In this document: positions 1 to 4,818 of the stretch, one piece after another
How positions within the stretch are numbered: position 1 is the first letter of the stretch
Layout of the letters: every line of letters begins with the position of its first letter
Source: Halomonas sp.
Lineage (GTDB): Bacteria > Pseudomonadota > Gammaproteobacteria > Pseudomonadales > Halomonadaceae
NCBI GenBank assembly: GCA_003560175.1
Contig: PWIZ01000006.1
Span: 1-6,059, forward strand
Direction of reading: 5' to 3'
DNA: 6,059 nucleotides
The notes under the pieces: generated by a model
What the model was told of the DNA's origin: nothing
Database searches by the model: none
What the model saw: only the letters and a program-made list of their open reading frames with translations
Program-made: the position numbers and the translations under genes

Positions 1-515
1 AGGGTGTTGGGGTCGTCGCCCTCGAGCCGCTCGAAGAGCGCGATCCCGAGTCCCTCCATGCGGAAGCTCCCGGCGCTGTCCAGGGGCTTCTCCTTCTCCA
101 CGTAGCGAGCGATCTCCTGGTCGTCGAGTTGGCGAAACACGACGTCATAGGTCTCGTAACAGACCCGATGGCTGCCGCTGCGGGTATCCAGCAGGGCCAG
201 GCCGGTGAGAAAGCGCACCCGGTGACCGGAGAAGCGCGTCAGATTGGCACGGGCGGTAGCCGCGTCGCCCGGTTTGCCGAGTATCTCGCCCTCGAACAGT
301 GCCACCTGGTCCGAGCCGATAATCAAGTGGTCCGGCCAGGCCTCGGCCAAGGCCTGGGCCTTGCTCAGCGCCAGGCGGGGTACCAGGGCGGTGGGCGCCT
401 CGCCGGGGCGCGGGGTTTCGTCAATGTTGGGGCTCTGCCAGGCGTAGGGTATTTCCAGCCGATCGAGCAGCTGGCGGCGCCAGCGAGAACCGGAGGCGAG
501 TATGAGTCGTGGCAT
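1..515 (-). CDS. yceF: Maf/YceF-family nucleotide pyrophosphatase, partial (C-terminus beyond left edge)
   Basis: This gene encodes a cytoplasmic Maf-fold nucleotide pyrophosphatase that hydrolyses non-canonical nucleoside triphosphates to the monophosphate; E. coli YceF prefers 7-methyl-GTP. Read from the ATG at 515, the frame stays open for 171 codons to the window edge, so about 20 C-terminal residues of a roughly 192-residue protein are missing. The N-terminus shows the nucleotide-binding loop ASGSRWRR (residues 7-14); the Trp-Arg-Arg form is typical of YceF rather than YhdE. It is followed by DETPRPGE (32-39), the catalytic region GSDQV with Asp69, GKPG, and the late motif SAGSFRMEGLGIALFERLEG near the edge. 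An AGGAA ribosome site at 527-523 (minus strand) lies 7 bases before the start. It is divergent from yceD, the same relation as in related genomes except that E. coli carries it next to rluC. Housecleaning of modified nucleotides is inferred from the family. Confidence 0.95.
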   Translation of the reverse strand, partial: MPRLILASGSRWRRQLLDRLEIPYAWQSPNIDETPRPGEAPTALVPRLALSKAQALAEAWPDHLIIGSDQVALFEGEILGKPGDAATARANLTRFSGHRVRFLTGLALLDTRSGSHRVCYETYDVVFRQLDDQEIARYVEKEKPLDSAGSFRMEGLGIALFERLEGDDPNT

Positions 516-579
516 GGGAGCTTTCCTGGTCGCTGATTCCCGACCGAGGGTAGCATGGCCCGGACGGCCAACGGCGGCT

Positions 580-608
580 TTGACAGGGGCGGGGGGAGTG
601 CCTATCAT
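580..608 (+). promoter_or_regulatory. Sigma-70 promoter of the yceD-rpmF-plsX-fab operon
   Basis: A consensus -35 box TTGACA at 580-585 is separated by exactly 17 bases from a -10 box TATCAT at 603-608. The next bases, TGCGCGCCT, form a G+C-rich discriminator, which in other bacteria marks promoters repressed by ppGpp during starvation; that fits a unit with ribosomal and lipid synthesis genes, but the regulation is inferred. The predicted start lies around 614-618, at or just before the yceD ATG. Confidence 0.82.
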
Positions 609-617
609 TGCGCGCCT

Positions 618-1145
618 ATGTTAACCACACGACTTCCCAGCAGGGTCGAGCCTTACAAGCTTGCGGCCCGATCCGAGCGACTCGAGGGCCTGATGGCTCT
701 TGCCGATTTTGCGCGCCTGGCCGAAGAGGTCGGCCCCCAGAGCGGCGATCTTCGGGTCAGCCTCGACTTCGCCATCGACGCCCAGGGCCGTCGCGTGATT
801 CGCGGCCGTCTGGAGGCGGAGCTGCAGCTGCCTTGCCGGCGCTGTCTGTCCCCGATGGCGCAGCACGTGGAGAGCGAGTTCCTGCTGGGCATGGTCGCCA
901 GCGATGACCTGGCAGCCGAGTTGCCCAGCACACACGAGCCGGTTCTGGTGGAAGACGAACAGCTGAACCTGCTGACGGTGGTCGAGGACGAACTGATCCT
1001 CAGCTTACCTCAGGTGGTTTACCACGAGGAGGCCGACTGTGAGGTCTCCCGCGACCAGCTGACCAGCGGGGAGGGTGCTGCAGCATCCCAAGAGCCCGCA
1101 GCGAGCCCCTTCGACGTGCTCAAGCACCTCAAGGGCAAATCCTGA
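618..1145 (+). CDS. yceD: YceD/DUF177 family 23S rRNA accumulation protein
   Basis: The product is a 175-residue cytoplasmic protein of the DUF177 family; E. coli YceD has 173 residues. Family members in E. coli and plastids are needed for normal 23S rRNA levels, but the molecular action is not settled. Visible landmarks are the N-terminal block LPSRVEPYKLAARSERLEG (residues 6-24), the Cys pair C73-R-R-C76, H136 and C141 (a possible metal-binding set), the acidic VVEDELILSLP stretch (121-131), and the conserved ending SPFDVLKHLK (163-172). I chose the ATG at 618 because it matches the family N-terminus. An in-frame ATG at 555 has a GAGGG sequence before it, but starting there would add 21 unconserved residues and place the promoter inside the gene. 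No Shine-Dalgarno sequence precedes 618, in keeping with a leaderless or nearly leaderless message. rpmF follows after 32 bases, a pairing conserved across bacteria. Confidence 0.93.
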   Translation: MLTTRLPSRVEPYKLAARSERLEGLMALADFARLAEEVGPQSGDLRVSLDFAIDAQGRRVIRGRLEAELQLPCRRCLSPMAQHVESEFLLGMVASDDLAAELPSTHEPVLVEDEQLNLLTVVEDELILSLPQVVYHEEADCEVSRDQLTSGEGAAASQEPAASPFDVLKHLKGKS

Positions 1146-1157
1146 TTCATCATCGTT

Positions 1158-1171
1158 TCACTCTGGAGTGA
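1158..1171 (+). promoter_or_regulatory. Small inverted repeat enclosing the rpmF Shine-Dalgarno sequence
   Basis: TCACT (1158-1162) and AGTGA (1167-1171) are perfect complements around a CTGG loop (1163-1166). The rpmF ribosome site GGAG (1165-1168) lies half in the loop and half in the 3' arm, 9 bases before the ATG at 1178. The stem is only 5 base pairs with two G-C pairs, so it would be weak without a bound protein. A role in controlling L32 synthesis is speculative. Confidence 0.4.
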
Positions 1172-1177
1172 CATCCC

Positions 1178-1348
1178 ATGGCAGTTCAAAAGAACCGCAA
1201 GACCCGTTCCAAGCGCGGCATGCGTCGTAGCCACGACGCTCTGACCGCCCCGGCCCTGTCCCAGGATAAGGAAACCGGTACCACTCACCTGCGCCACCAC
1301 GTCGCGTCGGATGGCTTCTACCGTGGCCGCAAGGTCGTCGACGCCTGA
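1178..1348 (+). CDS. rpmF: 50S ribosomal protein L32 (bL32)
   Basis: This is the small basic protein bL32 of the large ribosomal subunit, 56 residues here against 57 in E. coli. The N-terminus [20 protein letters not shown] is the family signature, and the C-terminal half keeps HLRHH (38-42 region) and the GFYRGRKV block. There is no Cys, so it is the zinc-free form rather than the CxxC zinc-ribbon form found in many other bacteria. The start is fixed by the GGAG at 1165-1168 and by the conserved MAVQ beginning. It sits 32 bases after yceD and 44 bases before plsX, the usual arrangement linking ribosome and lipid synthesis. A stem-loop spans its stop codon. Confidence 0.98.
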   Translation: MAVQKNRKTRSKRGMRRSHDALTAPALSQDKETGTTHLRHHVASDGFYRGRKVVDA

Positions 1349-1357
1349 GGCGACGAC
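1334..1357 (+). promoter_or_regulatory. Stem-loop across the rpmF stop codon
   Basis: GTCGTC (1334-1339) pairs with GACGAC (1352-1357), and GCC (1343-1345) pairs with GGC (1349-1351). This gives a 9-pair stem with a 3-base bulge (GAC, 1340-1342) and a loop that is exactly the TGA stop codon of rpmF. No T-tract follows, so it is not a rho-independent terminator. A terminating ribosome would melt it. It could act on message stability or on expression of plsX, which has no visible ribosome site; this is inference. Confidence 0.45.
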
Positions 1358-1392
1358 GCACCCTTCGGTAGTGCCTGGCCGCTGACCCTGTC

Positions 1393-2508
1393 GTGAAGAT
1401 TGCCATTGACGCGATGGGCGGTGACCTTGGTCCCCGTGCCACCGTACGTGGGGCGGCTAGCGCGGCCCTGTACGACCCCCGTCTCGAGATCCGGCTATTC
1501 GGCCCCCGGCTTCAGCTGGAGGCAGAGATCTCCTGCCTGCCGCGGCGTCTCGTCGCGGCCGGTTCGCGTCTGGAGGTTGTGGATGCCGCCGAGGTCATCG
1601 CCCCGGGCCAGCGTCCCGCCGACGCCCTGCGTCGGGGCCAGGCCAGCAGCATGGCCAGGATGTTGGCCGACGTGGCGTCCGGTGACGCTGCGGCCGGGGT
1701 CAGCGCCGGTAACACCGGCGCCCTGGTAGCGCTGAGTCGCCAGGCGTTGGGCACGGTGGCCGGCATTCCGCGTCCGGCCATCAGCACTGCGATGCCCACG
1801 CGCAGCCAGGGGCGCTGCTACCTGCTCGACCTGGGTGCCAACGTCGAGTCCTCCGCCGAGCGCCTGGTGGACTTCGCCCTGATGGGTGAGCTGATGGCTC
1901 GGCGCGTGGATGGGCTGGAAGCGCCCCGGGTGGCGCTGCTCAATGTCGGAGTCGAGGGCACCAAGGGTACGGCCAGTGTGCGCGATGCGGACGAGCGCCT
2001 GCGCGCCCTGGGGCTCCTCGACTATCGCGGCTACGTGGAGGGCGACGGCATCTTTGCGGGCCAGGTTGACGTGGTGGTATGCGACGGCTTCGTCGGCAAC
2101 GCCGTGCTCAAGGCCAGCGAAGGCCTGGCGAAGATGCTGGTGGCCCGTGTCCAGGCGACGTTCGAGGCCCACTGGAGTAGTCGTCTCGTGGGCGCGCTGG
2201 CGCGGCCTGCGCTGCGACGCCTGAAAAGCGAGCTTGATCCCGTGCGCTACAATGGTGCCAGCTTGCTGGGCCTGGACGGCATTGTGGTGAAGAGTCACGG
2301 CGGTGCCGACGCCGCCGGCTTTCACTACGCGGTGCTGCGGGCGGTACAGGAGGTGCGCCACGACCTGCCGAGCTGCCTGGCAGCAGGTTTGGCGCCGCGG
2401 CGGGGCGTTGGCGAGTCGTTCGGCGGTGCCGGACGAGTCGCCAGCGATCCCGACATCCTCACGCCGGGGGCTCCCGGCGATGATGACAGCCAACAAGAGC
2501 AAAGGTGA
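1393..2508 (+). CDS. plsX: Phosphate acyltransferase PlsX (acyl-ACP:phosphate transacylase)
   Basis: PlsX converts acyl-ACP and inorganic phosphate to acyl-phosphate, the acyl donor for PlsY in phosphatidic acid synthesis; it works at the inner face of the membrane as a peripheral enzyme. The protein has 371 residues. It shows IDAMGGD (5-11), SAGNTGAL (104-111), LLDLGAN (144-150), NVGVEGTKG (184-192), VVCDGFVGN (228-236), NGASLLGL (287-294) and VVKSHGGAD (298-306), all family hallmarks. The start is GTG: a TAG at 1369-1371 closes the frame upstream and the next ATG would remove the first motif. No purine-rich ribosome site is visible in the 20 bases before it. The C-terminus after about residue 326 is a Gly-, Ala- and Asp-rich tail ending in DDDSQQEQR, longer than in E. 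coli PlsX (356 residues). Its stop lies within the fabD ribosome site. Confidence 0.97.
   Translation: MKIAIDAMGGDLGPRATVRGAASAALYDPRLEIRLFGPRLQLEAEISCLPRRLVAAGSRLEVVDAAEVIAPGQRPADALRRGQASSMARMLADVASGDAAAGVSAGNTGALVALSRQALGTVAGIPRPAISTAMPTRSQGRCYLLDLGANVESSAERLVDFALMGELMARRVDGLEAPRVALLNVGVEGTKGTASVRDADERLRALGLLDYRGYVEGDGIFAGQVDVVVCDGFVGNAVLKASEGLAKMLVARVQATFEAHWSSRLVGALARPALRRLKSELDPVRYNGASLLGLDGIVVKSHGGADAAGFHYAVLRAVQEVRHDLPSCLAAGLAPRRGVGESFGGAGRVASDPDILTPGAPGDDDSQQEQR
2501..2508 (+). promoter_or_regulatory. fabD ribosome binding site overlapping the plsX stop
   Basis: AAAGGTGA at 2501-2508 contains AGGTGA, a near match to the anti-16S sequence, 5 bases before the ATG at 2514, and its last three bases are the plsX TGA stop. 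This supports ATG 2514 as the fabD start and tight translational coupling with plsX. A GTG at 2505 in the same frame overlaps the site and is a less likely start. Confidence 0.7.
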
Positions 2509-2513
2509 CCATA

Positions 2514-3482
2514 ATGACTCAATCCCTCGCCCTCGTGTTCCCTGGGCAGGGTTCCCAGCAGATCGGCATGCTGCGGGAGCTGGCGGAACGCTACAGCGTG
2601 GTGCGCACCTCCTTCGAGGAGGCCTCTGATGCGCTGGGCTATGATCTCTGGCAGGTGGTTCAGGAAGGTCCTGCGGATGCCCTCAATGCCACCGCCTGCA
2701 CGCAGCCAGCACTGCTGACCGCCAGCGTCGCCATCTGGCGGGTCTGGCAGGAGTTGGAGGGCGCTCGCCCCGGCGCCATGGCCGGGCATAGTCTCGGTGA
2801 GTACAGCGCCATGGTGTGTGCCGGGGTGATGTCCTTTGCCGAGGGTGTCAAGCTGGTGCGCCTGCGCGGCGATGCGATGCAGGCCGCGGTGCCGGTGGGC
2901 GAGGGGGCCATGGCGGCAATCCTGGGGCTCGACGATGCCATCGTGGAGCAGTGTTGTGCCGAGGCTGCTCGGGGTGGGGTCGTCGCTGCGGTTAACTACA
3001 ATGCGCCCGGCCAGGTAGTGATCGCCGGTGACCAGGCCGCCGTTGAGCGCGCGATTGCCGCCTGCCAGGCGGCCGGTGCCAAGCGTGCCATGCCGCTGCC
3101 GGTGTCGGTGCCGTCGCACTGTGCGCTGATGGAGCCCGCCGCCGAGCGTCTGGCCGAGGCCATGGACGCCATCGAGCTGCGCGCGCCGCGCTATACCGTG
3201 TTCCAGAACGTCGATGCCCAGGCCCATGCCGACACCGAGACCCTGCGTATCCGGCTGATCGAGCAGCTCTATCGCCCGGTCCGCTGGACCTCCTGCGTCG
3301 AGGCCATGGTCGAGGGTGGCGCCGAGGTGTTCATCGAGTGCGGTCCGGGTAAGGTGCTCACCGGTCTGGGCAAGCGTATTGCCCGCGGCAGCAAGGGGCT
3401 GGCGGTCAATGATCCTGACAGCCTGGAGGCGGCTCTGGAGCTGGCACGCAGCGGAGCCAACGGCACCTCGGTAAACGGCTGA
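2514..3482 (+). CDS. fabD: Malonyl-CoA:ACP transacylase
   Basis: FabD moves malonate from CoA to the phosphopantetheine arm of AcpP in the cytoplasm, making the extender unit for chain elongation. The 322-residue product compares with 309 in E. coli. It shows FPGQGSQ (9-15, with Gln12 of the oxyanion hole), the nucleophile motif GHSLGEYS with Ser93, Arg118 that holds the malonate carboxylate, the catalytic His202 in VPSHCALM, Gln251, and the late GPGKVLTGLGKRI block. All match the E. coli catalytic set after allowing for the initiator Met. ATG 2514 gives MTQSLALVFPGQGSQ, aligning with the E. coli N-terminus. The last dozen or so residues (SGANGTSVNG) extend beyond the E. coli end and look unstructured. 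In E. coli fabH lies between plsX and fabD; here the two genes are only 5 bases apart. Confidence 0.97.
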   Translation: MTQSLALVFPGQGSQQIGMLRELAERYSVVRTSFEEASDALGYDLWQVVQEGPADALNATACTQPALLTASVAIWRVWQELEGARPGAMAGHSLGEYSAMVCAGVMSFAEGVKLVRLRGDAMQAAVPVGEGAMAAILGLDDAIVEQCCAEAARGGVVAAVNYNAPGQVVIAGDQAAVERAIAACQAAGAKRAMPLPVSVPSHCALMEPAAERLAEAMDAIELRAPRYTVFQNVDAQAHADTETLRIRLIEQLYRPVRWTSCVEAMVEGGAEVFIECGPGKVLTGLGKRIARGSKGLAVNDPDSLEAALELARSGANGTSVNG

Positions 3483-3512
3483 ATTATTTCTCAGGACGAA
3501 GGTGAAACCACC

Positions 3513-4256
3513 ATGACAACCGAAGCAAGAGTGGCCCTGATCACCGGCGCCAGCCGCGGCATCGGCCGCGCCATCGCCCATGAGCTTGGCCGCCAGGGGC
3601 GCATCGTGATCGGCACCGCGACCAGCGATGCCGGTGCCGAGGCGATCGACGCGGACCTCAAGGCTCAGGGGATCCCGGGCGCCGGGCGCATGCTCGATGT
3701 CACCGATGCGGTCAGCGTCGATACCCTGGTCAAGTCTGTCACCGAGGAGTTCGGCGCGCCGACCATCCTCGTCAATAGTGCCGGCATTACCCGCGACAAC
3801 CTGCTGATGCGCATGAAGGAAGAGGAGTGGGACGACGTTGTCGACACCAACCTCAAGTCAGTCTATCGCGTGACCAAGGCGTGCCTGCGAGGCATGACCC
3901 GAGCCCGCTATGGTCGCATCGTCAATATCAGCTCGGTGGTGGCCACCATGGGCAACCTGGGCCAGACCAACTATGCTGCCGCCAAGGCGGGCATGGAGGG
4001 CTTCACTCGTGCCCTGGCGCGAGAGGTGGCCTCCCGTGCCATCACCGTCAATACCGTGGCGCCGGGCTTCATTGCCACCGACATGACCCAGGCGCTGCCA
4101 GAGGCGCAGCAAACTGCGCTGATGGACCAGATCCCCTTGGCGCGGCTGGGCCAGCCCGAGGAAATCGCCGCGGCGGTGGGCTTCCTCACCGGCGACACGG
4201 CGAGCTACATCACCGGCGAAACGTTGCACGTCAACGGCGGCATGAACATGCGTTGA
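3513..4256 (+). CDS. fabG: 3-oxoacyl-[acyl-carrier-protein] reductase
   Basis: FabG carries out the first reduction of each elongation cycle, converting 3-oxoacyl-ACP to (R)-3-hydroxyacyl-ACP with NADPH. It is a classical short-chain dehydrogenase of 247 residues (E. coli 244), expected to act as a cytoplasmic tetramer. The Rossmann motif TGASRGIG is at 11-18, and the catalytic tetrad is Asn113, Ser141, Tyr154 and Lys158 in YAAAK. The end [15 protein letters not shown] is the typical FabG tail. The NNAG motif reads NSAG (88-91), a substitution known from other short-chain dehydrogenases. An AAGGTGA site at 3499-3505 lies 7 bases before the ATG. It follows fabD by 30 bases, and its place between fabD and acpP separates it from the many unrelated FabG-like reductases. 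Confidence 0.97.
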   Translation: MTTEARVALITGASRGIGRAIAHELGRQGRIVIGTATSDAGAEAIDADLKAQGIPGAGRMLDVTDAVSVDTLVKSVTEEFGAPTILVNSAGITRDNLLMRMKEEEWDDVVDTNLKSVYRVTKACLRGMTRARYGRIVNISSVVATMGNLGQTNYAAAKAGMEGFTRALAREVASRAITVNTVAPGFIATDMTQALPEAQQTALMDQIPLARLGQPEEIAAAVGFLTGDTASYITGETLHVNGGMNMR

Positions 4257-4263
4257 GACCCGG

Positions 4264-4289
4264 CGGGGGAGGCGGTTGCGCCTGCCCCG
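4264..4289 (+). promoter_or_regulatory. Strong hairpin between fabG and acpP
   Basis: CGGGG (4264-4268) pairs with CCCCG (4285-4289), and AGGCG (4270-4274) pairs with CGCCT (4279-4283), around a GTTG loop with one G-G mismatch. The stem is very G+C-rich and begins 8 bases after the fabG stop. No T-tract follows, so it is more likely a 3' stabiliser, processing point or partial stop than a classical terminator. The possible acpP -35 box lies in its loop and 3' arm. Confidence 0.5.
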
Positions 4290-4302
4290 GGGCGTCTATA
4301 AA
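4276..4302 (+). promoter_or_regulatory. Possible acpP promoter
   Basis: A -10-like TATAAA at 4297-4302 stands out in G+C-rich DNA. The nearest -35-like element is TTGCGC at 4276-4281, with a short 15-base spacer, so the -35 assignment is weak. The start would fall near 4308-4310, giving a leader of about 80 bases. AcpP is made in great excess over the neighbouring enzymes in bacteria generally, and E. coli acpP has its own promoters, which supports an extra promoter here. Confidence 0.45.
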
Positions 4303-4307
4303 CTACC

Positions 4308-4326
4308 CCGCAGCTTCCGTCTGCGG
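4308..4326 (+). promoter_or_regulatory. Stem-loop at the expected 5' end of the acpP message
   Basis: CCGCAG (4308-4313) and CTGCGG (4321-4326) form a perfect 6-pair stem with a 7-base loop, CTTCCGT. If transcription starts from the TATAAA box just upstream, this stem would be at the very 5' end of the message, where such structures can slow RNA decay. The function is inferred from position only. Confidence 0.4.
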
Positions 4327-4387
4327 ATCTGGAACCCCAACGGCTGGTCATCTGGACGGCCAATTTGAACGACTGGAGTACGTCATA

Positions 4388-4621
4388 ATGAGCACCATCG
4401 AAGAGCGCGTTAAGAAGGTTGTGGCTGAGCGCCTGAACGTCAAGGAAGAGGACATCCAGAACAGCTCCTCGTTCACCGAGGACCTGGGCGCCGACTCTCT
4501 GGATACCGTCGAGCTGGTCATGGCGCTCGAGGAAGAGTTCGATACCGAGATCCCGGACGAAGAAGCCGAGAAGATCACCACCGTTCAGGAAGCCATCGAC
4601 TACGTGAACACCCACCAGTAA
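4388..4621 (+). CDS. acpP: Acyl carrier protein
   Basis: AcpP is the small acidic cytoplasmic carrier that holds growing acyl chains as thioesters on a 4'-phosphopantetheine arm and passes them between the Fab enzymes, PlsX and other acyltransferases. The 77-residue product has the four-helix ACP pattern and the attachment motif [10 protein letters not shown] with Ser37 (Ser36 after Met removal). Helix [16 protein letters not shown], is the acidic recognition helix for partner enzymes. The start is set by GGAG at 4375-4378, 9 bases before the ATG, and by the conserved [10 protein letters not shown] beginning; the frame happens to remain open far upstream through fabG, but that stretch is not coding. 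A 131-base gap separates it from fabG and it is followed by a terminator, so it can be expressed as its own short message. Confidence 0.98.
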   Translation: MSTIEERVKKVVAERLNVKEEDIQNSSSFTEDLGADSLDTVELVMALEEEFDTEIPDEEAEKITTVQEAIDYVNTHQ

Positions 4622-4649
4622 GCCTGGCAACGGTCGATGCCGTCTGACG

Positions 4650-4667
4650 CGGGGAACTCGTTCCCCG
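4650..4667. repeat. Perfect 18-base palindrome after acpP
   Basis: CGGGGAACTCGTTCCCCG at 4650-4667 is almost wholly self-complementary: CGGGGAA and TTCCCCG pair around a CTCG tetraloop. It lies 28 bases after the acpP stop and 7 bases before the terminator stem. In RNA it would be a stable tetraloop hairpin that may protect the acpP 3' end; as DNA it could be a protein site. No T-tract follows it directly. Confidence 0.5.
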
Positions 4668-4674
4668 GAAAAAT

Positions 4675-4697
4675 GCCGCCCAGCGAGGCGGCTTTTT
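4675..4697 (+). terminator. Rho-independent terminator after acpP
   Basis: GCCGCC (4675-4680) pairs with GGCGGC (4687-4692) around a 6-base loop, and TTTTT (4693-4697) follows at once. AAAAA at 4669-4673 on the other side could extend pairing or let it work in both directions. It should end much of the acpP transcript and reduce read-through into fabF. Confidence 0.88.
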
Positions 4698-4728
4698 CGT
4701 GGCAGGTTGCCGCGAGGCTTGTCAGGGC

Positions 4729-4756
4729 AGCACAGGGCGGGGAGACTCGGTATAAT
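4729..4756 (+). promoter_or_regulatory. Promoter for fabF
   Basis: A perfect -10 box TATAAT at 4751-4756 is followed by GCGCGC, the same style of G+C-rich discriminator as at the operon promoter. The -35 side is poor: AGCACA at 4729-4734 gives a 16-base spacer and matches only half of TTGACA, while TTGTCA at 4719-4724 is too far away (26 bases). The start would be near 4763, with a leader of about 55 bases. Its place between the acpP terminator and fabF supports it. Confidence 0.6.
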
Positions 4757-4769
4757 GCGCGCAGCGGAC

Positions 4770-4788
4770 GGCTCCATGTGAGGGAGTC
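4770..4788 (+). promoter_or_regulatory. Small hairpin in the fabF leader
   Basis: GGCTCC (4770-4775) pairs with GGAGTC (4783-4788), allowing one G-U pair, around a 7-base loop ATGTGAG. It lies within the first bases of the predicted fabF message, well ahead of the ribosome site at 4806-4813, so it would not block translation. It may affect message stability; the evidence is only the pairing. Confidence 0.3.
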
Positions 4789-4805
4789 CTGTCATACTGG
4801 ATGTT

Positions 4806-4813
4806 GGGAGGAA
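4806..4813 (+). promoter_or_regulatory. fabF ribosome binding site
   Basis: GGGAGGAA at 4806-4813 is the strongest Shine-Dalgarno match in the window, 5 bases before the ATG at 4819. It decides the start in favour of 4819 over the in-frame ATG at 4801, which would put this site inside the gene. Confidence 0.85.
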
Positions 4814-4818
4814 CACTG

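Noticed and set aside
129..536. Plus-strand open frame over yceF
   Set aside because: It is antisense to a clear Maf-family protein and shows no motif of its own.
1495..2502. 335-codon open frame on the minus strand opposite plsX
   Set aside because: Same cause: few stops arise in this reverse frame at high G+C. The plus-strand PlsX motifs explain the sequence.
2325..3581. Long open frame on the minus strand opposite fabD
   Set aside because: It mirrors the fabD codons in G+C-rich DNA, has a His-, Gly- and Ala-rich composition with no recognisable motif, and no ribosome site. FabD on the plus strand is unmistakable.
3827..4387. acpP frame open far upstream through fabG, suggesting a fusion
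   Set aside because: The upstream translation is an out-of-frame reading of fabG, rich in Arg, Gly and His. The ACP begins at its own ATG 4388 with a ribosome site.
4776..4781. ATGTGA start-stop pair in the fabF leader as a regulatory mini-ORF
   Set aside because: No ribosome site precedes it, and a six-base match is expected by chance.
4801..4818. Earlier in-frame ATG for fabF
   Set aside because: The strong Shine-Dalgarno at 4806-4813 lies after it, and the added MLGGTL is absent from FabF family starts.
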